From Gliomastix tumulicola (taxonomy: Eukaryota > Ascomycota > Sordariomycetes > Hypocreales > Bionectriaceae): a DNA stretch of 64,000 nucleotides. Made by a program: the position numbers and the translations under genes. The stretch lies in NCBI GenBank assembly GCA_001599755.1, contig BCHX01000003.1, forward strand, positions 2,205,289 to 2,269,288, read 5' to 3'. Each line of letters opens with the position of its first letter. The first letter of the stretch is position 1. Below the pieces are notes generated by a model. It saw only the letters and a list, made by a program, of their open reading frames with translations. It had not been told where the DNA came from and did no database searches. Positions 1 through 10,020 of this stretch are shown here, piece by piece.

Positions 1-1851
1 AAGAAGTCTTCCGCCGTAAAGGAGGCGCCGTCATCCAAGAAAGCCGCGCCAGCTCCCAAGACGAACGGCAGGGTCTCGAAGGCCAAGGCACCCAAGGTCC
101 CGCTCATTGAGGATAGCTCTGAGGACGAGGAGGATATCGGCGATGAATTTGACCTGGATGAGCTGGAGGACGGCAGCGACGATGAGGACGGCGTGCCGGC
201 AATAGGCGACGACTTTCTCGGTTCGGACTCGTCCGTCATGGCCTCGGACGACGACGAGGGGCCCAAGGCTATGTTCTCGGAGGACGAGGACGAGTCCGAT
301 GCGGAGGAGAAGCTCACAGCCGCCAACATCGTTGGCCTGTCGCGGAAACTCGATAAGAAATTGGAGGAGCAGGCCGCCGCCAACGAGGCCGAGTTGCTCG
401 AGAGCGCAATGCAGACCAACATCGACGGCGAAAAGCCCAAGATCCTAGAAGACGAGGATGAAGACGACGACGAGCTCGCTCCCAAGATGAATGCGCTCCT
501 GGCGCCGGATCTACAGCTACTACGGACGCGGATCACGGAGAACATCAGGGTGCTCGACGACTTCGCCAATCTACATGAGGAGGGGCGCTCGAGGAATGAA
601 TACACAGCACAGCTGCTCAAGGATATCTGCGCCTACTACGGGTACTCGGACTACCTTGCTGAGAAGCTCTACAACCTGTTCACGCCCCGCGAAGCGTTTG
701 CCTTCTTCGAGGCCAACGAGTCGGCGCGTCCCGTCGTCATCCGCACCAACACCCTCCGCACCAGCAGGCGCGAGCTCGCGCAGGCCCTCATCAACCGCGG
801 CGTCACGCTCGAGCCCGTCGGAAAGTGGTCCAAGGTTGGTCTACAGGTCTTCGAGAGCAGTGTGCCCCTCGGTGCCACGCCCGAGTATCTGGCCGGCCAC
901 TACATCCTCCAGGCGGCGTCCTCCTTCCTCCCTTGCATGGCGCTCGACCCCCAGGAGAACGAGCGCGTGCTGGATATGGCCGCAGCCCCCGGTGGCAAGA
1001 CGACGTACCTCGCGGCCCTGATGAAGAACACGGGCTTCATCGTGGCCAACGATCCCAACAAGGCCCGTGCCAAGGGTCTCATCGGTAACGTCCACCGCCT
1101 CGGCGCCAGCAACGTCATCGTCTCCAACTACGACGCGCGCGAGTTCCCCAAGCCCATGGGCGGCTTCGACCGCGTCCTCCTCGACGCCCCCTGCTCCGGC
1201 ACGGGCGTCATCGCCAAGGATCCCAGCGTCAAGACCAACAAGACGGAGCTCGACTTCATGCAGCTGCCGCACATCCAGAAGCAGCTGCTCGTCGCCGCCA
1301 TCGACTCGGTCGCGCACAACTCCAAGACGGGCGGCTACATCGTCTACTCGACCTGCTCCGTCACGGTCGAGGAGAACGAGGCCGTCGTGCAGTACGCCCT
1401 GCGCAAGCGGCCCAACGTCCGTCTCGTCGACACCAGCATCCCGTTCGGCAAGGAAGGCTTCACCAGCTTCCGCGGCAAGAAGTTCGACCCCAGTCTGAGC
1501 CTCACGAGGCGCTACTACCCGCACTCGTACAACGTCGACGGCTTCTTCGTCGCCAAGTTCCACAAGATCGGTCCCACGCCGGCCAAGGCTGCCGGGGACG
1601 GAGCACGAGACCGATCGGCCGCCAGCAGCAGCAGCAACGGAGCCGAGTTTGTTGACAGGACGCCCATCACGACGGATGATGACGACGAGGACGGGGAGGG
1701 CAAGGCCAAGGATGACTTTGGCGGGTGGGATGAGGACGAGGACAAGGAGTACATCGAGAAGGGACGCCGAAACGCCATGCGGAGGAGAGGCCTGGATCCC
1801 AAAAGTACTAGTAGCACCAACGGTAAAAAGTCGAAGAAATCGGGTAAATAG
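1..1851 (+). CDS. NOP2: NOP2-type 25S rRNA (cytosine-C5)-methyltransferase, 5'-truncated
   Basis: Nucleolar SAM-dependent m5C methyltransferase that modifies large-subunit rRNA and is needed for 60S assembly. The reading frame is open from base 1 with no in-frame ATG near the edge, so the window removes the true N-terminus; 616 residues are visible. The first ~170 residues are an acidic/lysine-rich low-complexity tail, as in other NOP2 proteins. The catalytic domain follows: the SAM-binding motif VLDMAAAPGGKT, then DAPCSGTG (window residues ~395-402, Cys398) and YSTCS (Cys452). These are the two cysteines of the RsmB/NOP2 mechanism. The C-terminus is acidic, then Lys/Ser-rich, and ends at TAG 1849-1851. 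No intron is needed. Fungal NOP2 is typically about 600-750 aa, so probably fewer than 150 residues are missing. Family assignment is firm. Confidence 0.96.
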   Translation, partial: KKSSAVKEAPSSKKAAPAPKTNGRVSKAKAPKVPLIEDSSEDEEDIGDEFDLDELEDGSDDEDGVPAIGDDFLGSDSSVMASDDDEGPKAMFSEDEDESDAEEKLTAANIVGLSRKLDKKLEEQAAANEAELLESAMQTNIDGEKPKILEDEDEDDDELAPKMNALLAPDLQLLRTRITENIRVLDDFANLHEEGRSRNEYTAQLLKDICAYYGYSDYLAEKLYNLFTPREAFAFFEANESARPVVIRTNTLRTSRRELAQALINRGVTLEPVGKWSKVGLQVFESSVPLGATPEYLAGHYILQAASSFLPCMALDPQENERVLDMAAAPGGKTTYLAALMKNTGFIVANDPNKARAKGLIGNVHRLGASNVIVSNYDAREFPKPMGGFDRVLLDAPCSGTGVIAKDPSVKTNKTELDFMQLPHIQKQLLVAAIDSVAHNSKTGGYIVYSTCSVTVEENEAVVQYALRKRPNVRLVDTSIPFGKEGFTSFRGKKFDPSLSLTRRYYPHSYNVDGFFVAKFHKIGPTPAKAAGDGARDRSAASSSSNGAEFVDRTPITTDDDDEDGEGKAKDDFGGWDEDEDKEYIEKGRRNAMRRRGLDPKSTSSTNGKKSKKSGK

Positions 1852-2549
1852 GTATAAGAAATGAATGTTAGTTTAGACAGGGTAGGATCTCGAAAAGCGC
1901 ATTTTCCACGTTCACCGTCATCGTCTTACACTTCGATCAGCATTCACAGTTCATCATCATCACACTTCATAATCAGCAAGGAAAATCATCACCGAAACGC
2001 CAAGCAGCCAAGAAGATCAAGAGAACGCCGAGTGGAAAAGAGTAAAATCAAGTTCTTCATCGTGCCGCATGCAAGAGCAGGCTTCTGTCTATCGTATCGT
2101 CATCATCGTCCCAGAGGGAGTCCATACCCAGACCAGGCCCAATCCCCCATTTTCGTGTAAAAAAAGAGTCTATCAAACGCACAGAGGCCTGAAGCGAAAA
2201 AGCCGAAGAAAATGAATCAAAACCCAAGTTGTACAAGTACAAGAATTATGGGTGAAAGAAGAGGAAAACCGAAAGGCAAAAAAAAAAAACCAAATCCCCT
2301 CCGAACTCCTTTCGTCATGAGCTGGCCCGAGCCAAGCCATAGTCCATCTTAAGCAGAGCATCATATACCTGCTGCTGGACCTGACGAGCTCGTCCTGTTT
2401 TCGTAATCCGTTCGTAGTGTCGGTTCATCAGTCGTCATGAATAGTACAAACCTTCGCTGTGGCAGGGCGAAAGTTGAAAAGGTATAGTCGAGCACTTGTG
2501 GGCGGAAGCCCAGGATAAAGCTCTCTGTGAGTGAGGAAGTGGTGGCAGC
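1852..2549. other. Convergent intergenic region, NOP2 / Byr4 3' ends
   Basis: About 700 bp between two convergent stop codons. It is A/T-richer than its neighbours, with A-rich runs (2277-2290) suited to 3' end formation. I see no coding potential, repeat or RNA gene. Confidence 0.6.
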
Positions 2550-5500
2550 TTAGACAGAGAAGTCGTCAAACTGCGAGACCAACTCCCGGATGGTCCATCG
2601 CCACGTCTCTCGGTCGCGCTGGCCCTTGCCAGTCCACTTGCTGCACTTCTTGCGCCATCGCTCCTCCTCCTCACGCTGTCGGCGGATGAACTCGGGGCCG
2701 ACGTCAAACTCCTCACCAACTAGCCATTCATCGTTGATATCACTGACGCGACCGTGGCCACCGATATCGTCCTTGGCACCATCGTCAAGATCAGGAATGT
2801 CCTTGAACACGTCTTCGTCGTCCAAGGCGTTGAAGTTCTCCAGCACATCGCCAGATTCGGATTTGGGACCGTTCTGGGAGCCAAGCTTCAACCAGCTCAT
2901 GCTCTGGGGGTCGAACACCATGCCATTCACAACCTGCACACCCTTAGTAGCGCTGATATTGGTGATGAGCGCGGGTCGGGGAGTTGCCAGATCCTTCTCA
3001 CGGCTAGCAGGATGGCTGATGGACGCCGGCGAAGGCGTGGAAACAGAAGCGTCGAAGGCGTTCAGAACGTTCTCGTTACCCTCCCATCGGAAGGTATCGG
3101 CATTGTAGTACATGCCGTTAACGGCTAACCAGGTTGTCAGTCTCAGTAGAATGCATATCAAAACAGGCAACATACTCTTAGGCTCCTTGCCACCGTTGAG
3201 ATTGGAAATGAGATGTGGCTTGGACTGCGTGGGCTTCTTGGAGCTTCGCTTGGAACGCTTGGCAGGTGCCTGGACGTTCAGGTGGCTTCGAGGGGGCTGG
3301 GTGCCTCTCTGAGCAGCGACCGGGGCCAAAGGTCCATTGAATGCGGTTCGGGTGGCCAAGGACGTCTCGCGAGCAATGCGACTAGCAGCCGTGTCTCGAG
3401 CGAAACGAGGGGTGGGAGCCCCAGGCGTTGATACCGCGGGGGTAGGCGTCGACATTCGGTCCTGCAACGGGTTTTGAAGAGATCTAGGTCGTGACGACGT
3501 CTTGGAGCCAGCCGATGCCGGCTGTTTAGTGAATCGTGTTTCAAATTCCTTGGAGGTAGGGAGGTCATCAAAACCGTCCAGTTCATGGCCATCGCCGAAA
3601 TGCTTCTTATTCTTGGGTCTGCTCAGGCGCTCCCAAGTGTCCGCTGCAACCCTGACTCGCTGCTGCGGGCTGGGAGATCGCGTGGTGCCCCGAGAATTAG
3701 CACGCGAGCCAGGACGGAGGTCAATTGAATTGTCTGAATCGTGGCGGCGGAATTGGCGCGCACTCTTGGCAACAACATGCTGGCTCTTAGATTGCGATGC
3801 TCCGGCTGGCAAGAATGGCTGATGAGTCCGACGGGCCGCGGGGCTGTCGAAACCCGGCGAACGCTGCTGTTCGCTAGGAGTCTTAGGGCGCATGTTTGAA
3901 TGCGGCCGGCCATCAGATCTGGATGACGGCCTGTCACGGTAGATCAATTGCTTGGAAGGAGGATTCAAAGCCCTGATAGCGGGAAGGGATCGCTTCTGCT
4001 TCAAAAGTTGAGCGCTAGTAGTAGTAGGCTCGTTGCGCAGGGAAGGCGTAGATGCCTTGGTCCCAAGCTCTCTTCTGCTCGGGGTAGAAGGATGGAATCG
4101 TTGATTCGGTGAAGGTGTAGTCGGCGTCGGAATGCTCGACGTGGACGATTGAGATGAATGACCAAACCTAGAGGGCGGTCGTCGAACACGCTGTGGGATA
4201 GGGCCGCCGCTTTCAGAAACGGGCTCCAATGGAATCGAATGGGAGCGCTCGTGACTGAGTCGTGGAAGTCGACTTGAGGTAGGCTTGTTGCTGAAAGTCA
4301 GCGACACGGCTGTCTTAGGACGAGCAGGGCTGCTAGGTCGAGCCTCCTTCACTTTGATGTTACGGTGTAAAGTGAGCTTGCCGGAGTTGAAAACATCTCC
4401 ATCGCCGATATCAAGACCGTCAAGGAAATCTGGCTTGTCTGCCTCGGCTGACGAAGGCTTCTTTGGGGAGATCTTGCCGGGAGATGTTTTCTTCGGCGGT
4501 GGCGACGAGATCGGGCTTGCAAGCTTCCGGTTCGGCGATCGACTGTTTCGGCGCTTTTCCAGTCGCTGCTGAAAGTTCACGGGACCAGGGGGGAGAACCA
4601 GTCCATCAAAGGTCTCATCCTCGCTCTCAGCAGTGATAGAGCTCGATACACTGGGGCTCAGAGCAGATGCTGACGAGCTTCGGTTGGAACGCCTGTCTCG
4701 CCAGGTTCCACCGTGTCGCGTGCCCAGGCTGCCTTCGCCCCAATCAATATCCTCTGAGGCAATGGAAGGTGTCTTCGGAATATCCCTCTTAGTGGACAAC
4801 TGAAGTTTGCCGTTGGATGGTAACTCGAGGTCCGCTTCAAAGTCATCCTCAGGCGTCTTGCCGTTGTCATGCTTCGAGGGTGTGGGTGGGGTGATGAGCG
4901 ACACCGGCTTGGGTGCCTGTTTAGTCTTGGAGACTTTGATCGTCTCACAGCCGTCGCCCAGGAAATCGTCATCGTCGTCATTATCCTTGAACTTGTCAAG
5001 ATTGATGGCGGATGAAAAGAAGTTGGCATTCAGCCGACCAGGGCTGCGCTGATGTCCGGGTGACTGGGCAGGAGAAGTCTTGAAGCCGTGGATCGGGCTG
5101 CTGTGGACAGATCCACTGCTGACCTGTCGTAGGACTTCGGGGAAATCAGATCGCACCTTAGACTTGATCTTAAGTCCATTCGAGCTGTCCGGGAGCTCCA
5201 GATCAGCCTCCCAGTCTTCTTGGATAATCCGGCGAATCTTTCGACCGCCCAGCCGCTTGATGGTGCCACCCGTCAACGCGGACGAAGGCACGTTCTGGGG
5301 CAGTGGGATACCGGCACTTTGTGCGGCAGAAATAGCGGCTAGGGTGGAATTTTCGTCATCACCAGGCAGGTGAACATCATGCTCCTCCTCTTCGGCCCAG
5401 GACTCCAGGTCTGAGCGTCGTGATATATGTGATGAGTTGGAGTCGCGGCGGCGTGACGGAGGTCTTGTCGCGTTTGAGCCACTTCGGACGCTGAAGGCAT

Positions 5501-5585
5501 CGCTCTCAAGCATCAGGTCGCCATCGTCCCAGTTCTCAATCTCCTCCTCCACTGGTTTTCTGGGTTTCAGTCGTAGTGCTTCCAT
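2550..5585 (-). CDS. byr4: Byr4/Bfa1-like septation (SIN/MEN) GAP scaffold
   Basis: Scaffold half of the Byr4-Cdc16 (yeast Bfa1-Bub2) two-component GAP that holds the Spg1/Tem1 GTPase inactive at the spindle pole body and so restrains septation. Two exons, 5585-3176 and 3124-2550, give 994 aa. The 51-bp intron 3175-3125 is GTATGT..TTAG with a CTGAC branch site and is inferred because removing it yields EPKTVNGMYYNADTFRW. Family marks: an N-terminal acidic WDDGD stretch, repeated EADLELP modules near residues 130 and 250, a long Ser/Pro/Arg-rich disordered middle, and a C-terminal pair of NGMxxxxxxxxW motifs (NGMYYNADTFRW and NGMVFDPQSMSW) followed by an acidic DEDVFKDIPDLDD patch. The start is the first in-frame ATG. 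It is divergent from the XRCC4 gene. Confidence 0.88.
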   Translation of the reverse strand: MEALRLKPRKPVEEEIENWDDGDLMLESDAFSVRSGSNATRPPSRRRDSNSSHISRRSDLESWAEEEEHDVHLPGDDENSTLAAISAAQSAGIPLPQNVPSSALTGGTIKRLGGRKIRRIIQEDWEADLELPDSSNGLKIKSKVRSDFPEVLRQVSSGSVHSSPIHGFKTSPAQSPGHQRSPGRLNANFFSSAINLDKFKDNDDDDDFLGDGCETIKVSKTKQAPKPVSLITPPTPSKHDNGKTPEDDFEADLELPSNGKLQLSTKRDIPKTPSIASEDIDWGEGSLGTRHGGTWRDRRSNRSSSASALSPSVSSSITAESEDETFDGLVLPPGPVNFQQRLEKRRNSRSPNRKLASPISSPPPKKTSPGKISPKKPSSAEADKPDFLDGLDIGDGDVFNSGKLTLHRNIKVKEARPSSPARPKTAVSLTFSNKPTSSRLPRLSHERSHSIPLEPVSESGGPIPQRVRRPPSRFGHSSQSSTSSIPTPTTPSPNQRFHPSTPSRRELGTKASTPSLRNEPTTTSAQLLKQKRSLPAIRALNPPSKQLIYRDRPSSRSDGRPHSNMRPKTPSEQQRSPGFDSPAARRTHQPFLPAGASQSKSQHVVAKSARQFRRHDSDNSIDLRPGSRANSRGTTRSPSPQQRVRVAADTWERLSRPKNKKHFGDGHELDGFDDLPTSKEFETRFTKQPASAGSKTSSRPRSLQNPLQDRMSTPTPAVSTPGAPTPRFARDTAASRIARETSLATRTAFNGPLAPVAAQRGTQPPRSHLNVQAPAKRSKRSSKKPTQSKPHLISNLNGGKEPKSMLPVLICILLRLTTWLAVNGMYYNADTFRWEGNENVLNAFDASVSTPSPASISHPASREKDLATPRPALITNISATKGVQVVNGMVFDPQSMSWLKLGSQNGPKSESGDVLENFNALDDEDVFKDIPDLDDGAKDDIGGHGRVSDINDEWLVGEEFDVGPEFIRRQREEEERWRKKCSKWTGKGQRDRETWRWTIRELVSQFDDFSV
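3125..3175 (-). other. In-frame 51-bp intron of byr4
   Basis: GTATGT donor at 3175, CTGAC branch site and TTAG acceptor at 3125. Its length is a multiple of three and it has no stop codon, so retention would add 17 mostly hydrophobic residues just before the conserved NGMYY motif. Confidence 0.8.
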
Positions 5586-7028
5586 TTTGTATGGTGTTTC
5601 TCGGGTGTAAATCGCTTCGTAAGGTCGTTAAAAGAAAAAGAGGGATGCGCCTTGATATCTGAAGGTGCAATAAAGGAGTCCGGTATCAGGTGCAATGGTT
5701 CATTATCATTGCCCGATAGAGCGCCAATTGCTTTAGCATTTCCCTCCCGGTCGAGATGCGATGAGAATTGTAAGGTCGGAGCGTGTTGTCTCGTGTATAG
5801 GATCGGATGTTGCCGAGGTATCCCAAGAGCCAAAAGCCAAGGGATCGACAGATGTGATCAGAGGTGTGTGACGAGCGTTGGTGAGACGAGAACGTCGATT
5901 CGTAGGTCGAGATCTGCAACGTGTACAGCACAGAAGCAGAATGAGGTGTTGGCACAGATGCCGCGCAGGGATTGGCACAGCAATTAGGTGACGTGAGTCG
6001 AACTGTGTAGAGTCTGAAAATTTTTCGCAAAGGTGTATAGCGCGAAGGGAGTAGCTGTAGCTGCAGCTGTAGGAATGGGTGAGGTCAGATATGCGGTCGA
6101 TGTGGGATAAAATGGTGAGAGTGGATGATCGGTGGTTGGTTGGAATTACGGAAGGCTGGCAATTCACAGTGCATAAGTGTCGGGTGGTTGGGATCACGTG
6201 AAAATGCCTCTGTCCCCTCAGCGGGTCTGGACTTCGGGTTGTGATTGGCTCGGATTCCTCTTCCGACCCACAAAACGCGGCCCGCTGAAGGCGTGTCAAA
6301 GTCGCGTCAAGCTTTTAGTGAGGCACAGGTGAGCTTCAGCTGAGCTCTAGCAGCTCATGACCAACCTCCATTCCAGCTGGCAACGAGGCGATATGGCTGC
6401 CAGGGTACGAGGCTTCCCTTGCCTCATTGACGTATTGAGACCATAAGCCAGGGTCTACCAACTATGCAATCATCTACGTCTATTTTCGCCATCAAGGCCT
6501 GTCGGGAACTTCTCAGAGAGAGGAGTAAACTCTAGCGCGATTGGAGGAGAGGAAACGGCTGAGTGTTGGGTGGGGCGCGCTGTTGGTGCCTGTTGTCGCT
6601 GTCCGTCCCGCCCTTTCTTTCAGTGGTCACAGCCCACTGATCTTGAATACAAGCCTCAGTTGCTGCCTGTTTCCAAGACCACCTTAAGTGGCATTGGCGA
6701 TAGAAAATCATGATAATCACATCTATAAAAGCTGCCAATAATACCTTGACCCCAACTAGTAGTACACCTCTTGATCTGCTACCTTGAATCCCGACTTTTC
6801 AAGCAATTGACTTTATGACCTACCCAGGAGCAAACTTTCCGCTCAACTCACTGGCGTCTTTCAGACTCGCACCGTCTCACTCTCAGCTCACAACAGCACA
6901 ACAACACCTCACGCTCACTTTTCCATCACAACCAGCCAACTTCAGCATTTCTGACTTATTACTTGCGAATTTGCTCTTCCGTTCCACGTGGAGCACGCCC
7001 ACCATCGTCATTCTTCGGAGTAGCGGAA
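5586..7028. promoter_or_regulatory. Divergent promoter region Byr4 / XRCC4
   Basis: 1.44 kb between two divergent start codons. The part near XRCC4 (6800-7000) is rich in C/A/T with pyrimidine tracts typical of fungal leaders. Short unconvincing reading frames occur on both strands (for example 5733-6299 minus) with no family signature. No tRNA or repeat seen. Confidence 0.5.
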
Positions 7029-8187
7029 ATGGGGAAAGCGGCAAAGGTTCTAAAATTCACACGGAGTGACCAGTCAGGTTACGTCCTCGTCAATGCCTAC
7101 TCAAGGGGCTCCAAGCCGTTAGATCTCCAGCTAGAGGCGACAGAAGGAGATGAACACTACGGTCTGCCTTGTAAGCCTCCAAGAACCTCTTGGGCCTTAG
7201 GCCATCTTGGCTAAAAGCAGACAGTGAGACACGACAAAGTCGCATCCCTGAGGATTAAGAATGGCCCTGCATCAGAGTCAGAATGGCACGACATCCTGCA
7301 GAAGCTGTTCCAGCAGGAGCCGCAGCCGGAGATCAACGCCACGGCATCTGTCCGGGATGCCAAGTCCATTGATATTGTGGTACGGAAGGAGATTCAAGGC
7401 ATTACTGTGAGTTAGTCGGCGTCTCCATCAAATGATCGCCTACTGTATCCTGAAGCTGACCTGTACGAAGCAACGGCTCGGTGAAATCAGTATCGGGGTG
7501 GCTAAGGACGCCGAATATAATGTCCTTGACTGGTGTGCTACGGCCGTCGACGCTGCCGCCGAGAGCAAAGCCGCCTCGATGAATGCGGCACTCAAAGTCG
7601 AGCAGCTGGAGGCTACCATTGGCGATCTGAAGAAGCAACTGGACGAGCTCATCACGGCCAAGGCAGAAGACGAAACGGCATTGCTCGCCAAGTTTCGCGA
7701 CCTCCTCAATGAGAAGAAGGTCAAGATCCGTCAACAGCAGAAGATCATCGCCTCCAGCTCAAAGGACGCTGTTTCCCAGTCTGCCTCGCAGACAGCCCGA
7801 AGTACTTCGCAGGAAGAAGGCCATACGGCCGGTAAGTCCAGAGCGGGGAAGCGGAAGGCCCAGGAAGCTGCTATCAAAGAGGAGGACGGATCGTCGGATG
7901 ATGGGTTTGAGCCGATAGAGGTGGAGGGGGACAAGCCCGCGTCAGAACCCGAGGATACCGATAGAGAGGCGGAAACGGACGCCACAGCATCGACCGCGAG
8001 CGACGATGAGGATGCTCCAGAACCCGCCCCAAGCGTCGCGCCCAAACAACCCCCGGCGAAGCAAGCGAAGTCACAACCGCCTCCTGCACGAAGCCTACCG
8101 TTTGCAAAGGCAAAGCCTAAGCCGGCCGCTACAAAGGCCCCCGTCGGCGGCGCAAATAGTGAGACTGAGTCTGACGATGAGTTATGA
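7029..8187 (+). CDS. xrcc4: XRCC4/Lif1-like non-homologous end-joining factor
   Basis: Predicted partner of DNA ligase IV in end joining, nuclear. Three exons: 7029-7170, 7225-7406 and 7471-8187, giving 346 aa. Introns are 7171-7224 (GTAAGC..ACAG) and 7407-7470 (GTGAGT..GAAG); both splices are needed to keep the frame and restore the head domain. The start MGKAAKVLKF opens the beta-rich globular head with GSKPLDLQLEATEG, and WHDILQKLF and EIQGITQRLGEI follow. The fungal XRCC4 signature DWCATAV comes next, then a coiled coil (about residues 135-205, ALLAKFRDLLNEKKVKIRQQQ) that would dimerise and bind the ligase BRCT repeats. The tail is acidic, Ser/Pro/Lys-rich and ends in ETESDDEL, suiting CK2-type phosphorylation (inference). 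Exon joins are by inspection only. Confidence 0.86.
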
Positions 8188-8341
8188 TGAAACATAGTAA
8201 AACGGCCCTTATCTATCAGAAAGCGGAAGCCGATTCCTCTATACATCTACTTTGCCAACAAGCCCCCTGCACAACGTCGTCAACGCCTGCATCTGCACCT
8301 GACAAGACATGCATGGCTTGACCAGAACACACAACAGTGGC

Positions 8342-9493
8342 TCAACGTCTATCGTCAGGGCCAAAGATGTCCTTCCAGAACCCTCTAAAGTGCTTCTCAT
8401 TTCCAGCCTTTTGGATATCCTCAACCTCCTTGGGCGTGAGCTTGAACTTGGGGATCTTTGTCAAGTAGCGTTCCAGCCTCAATTCGTTACCGCTGGTGGT
8501 GAGAGCAACCAGCCCTTGGTCGATGCACCACCTCAAGCCGACTTCCGATTCGGAGACCCCGTACTTAGCGGCCAGCTTCGTCCAATACTCATCCACCGGT
8601 CCGCCCTTGGCCGATGTGAGTGGCGTGAGGGGTGCATAGCAGGAGACAGCAATTCCCTTCTCCCGGTGGAAGTCGATCAGACCATCGCTGTGCTGCAGGT
8701 ATGGGTGGAACTCGATCTGGTTGATGGCGGGCGTGACCTTGGCAGTCTTGAGCAGGATCTCGAGGTGCTCCTGGAGGAAGTTGGAGACGCCGATAGACTT
8801 GACTCGACCAGACTCCTTCAGGGCCTCCAGCTGTGCCCATCTCTCCTGGAGCTCCTCCTCGGTGTCTGCGAACCAGGGCCCGTGCATAAGGTAGAGGTCG
8901 ACATACTCGAGATTCAGCCTTTTCAGTGAAAGATCGAAGGCTTCGATGGCCGACTTCTTCTCCCTGGCGTTGATCTTGGTGGTGACGAAGAGCTGCTCTC
9001 GGGGGACCTTGGACGCCTTGATGGCAGCACCCAGCTCCTCCTCGTTGGCGTAGTCTAAGGACAACAATGTTAGTGCTTGTGTTCTGTCCATTCGATGGGT
9101 TTCTTGCCGTACATTCCGCGCCGTCTAAGTGACGGTATCCGAGATTGATAGCCGTCTTCGTGATCTCGATGATCTCGTTATCGAGGGGTTTTCCTTTGCC
9201 CTTGGCCCGGGCAGTTCCCAGTCCGTAGGCCAGCTGCGGAGATGAACAGGTTAGCCCTGGAATATGAGTGTAAAAGAGGAAGACACGCGGTCGAATAAAC
9301 ACTTGAGCCACATGAACGCCTAGGATGTATGGTCCAATAACTCCGGCAAGTATTTATTCGACCGCTTCAAGGGGTAGCATGTTACCATGGGGATCTTATT
9401 GCCATCGTTAAGCTTGAGACTGGGGATATAGGGCAGCTGCTTAGGCGACGCCCCCGAGGCATCAGGCTCGAACGTCGATCCTATAGAATTCAT
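8342..9493 (-). CDS. Aldo-keto reductase (AKR3-like)
   Basis: Cytosolic NADPH-dependent carbonyl reductase of the (beta/alpha)8 AKR fold, 313 aa. Exons are 9493-9386, 9233-9113 and 9054-8342; introns are 9385-9234 (GTAACA..CGCAG) and 9112-9055 (GTACGG..CTTAG). Splicing restores NKIPMLAYGLGTA and then HLDGAEYYANEEELG. The catalytic tetrad is visible: Asp and Tyr in DGAEYY, Lys in LFVTTK, His in YLMHGPW. Also present are the family motifs RVKSIGVSNF and INQIEFHPYL. The GTARAKGKGKPLD insert after strand 1 recalls the yeast YDL124W-type ketoamide/ketopantoyl-lactone reductases, so that subgroup is my best guess; the true substrate cannot be told from sequence. It ends 154 bp from the XRCC4 stop (convergent) and is divergent from SelO. 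Confidence 0.93.
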
Positions 9494-10020
9494 CTCGATC
9501 TCGCGTACTGTAGAAGACGATCTGTAATGTAATTGGAACAACTTCTGCTGCCTCGCGAGTCGAAGAGAGGTGGGGGATGTGATGACGCCATGGACGGCCG
9601 AGATCGGTGTAGGGTAGCACACGGTGGGACGACAATGAGTCGGAAGTTGTCGATGACTCCTCACAATCGAGCAGTGTCTATACCAAGACATTGAATATTG
9701 GGCACCTACTTACGTATCTGCAGTCAAGAACTTTGTACCGGTATACTAGGTTTCGAAGTCAAATAATGAATATCGGAGTCGTACCTGGAAATTCAGAGCC
9801 TCGGTTTTGGTACTCCTTGCGGGAAGTTAATGATTAATCATCCCCGGTTGCCGACGATAAATGGACCTGATGGCAAATGGAACTAGCTGACTGCTTGTAC
9901 TTCCAACCGCCACCCACCTTCATCAAATTCATCGATGATGATGTCAAGCTGGCCTCGATAATCGCATCTTTTCGTGTCACCCTTTATCTTACCCTTAAGA
10001 AGGCGGCTTGACTGCCTTTG
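9494..10020. promoter_or_regulatory. Divergent promoter AKR / SelO
   Basis: 527 bp between divergent ATGs, fairly AT-rich around 9690-9880 (GTATACTAGG, GTTAATGATTAATCATC). The TTAATGATTAATCAT stretch at about 9827-9841 is a short imperfect palindrome that might bind a dimeric factor. No gene seen. Confidence 0.4.

Noticed and set aside
6815..7069. 84-codon frame overlapping the XRCC4 start
   Set aside because: It is the XRCC4 leader in another frame; the XRCC4 frame has the family motifs.
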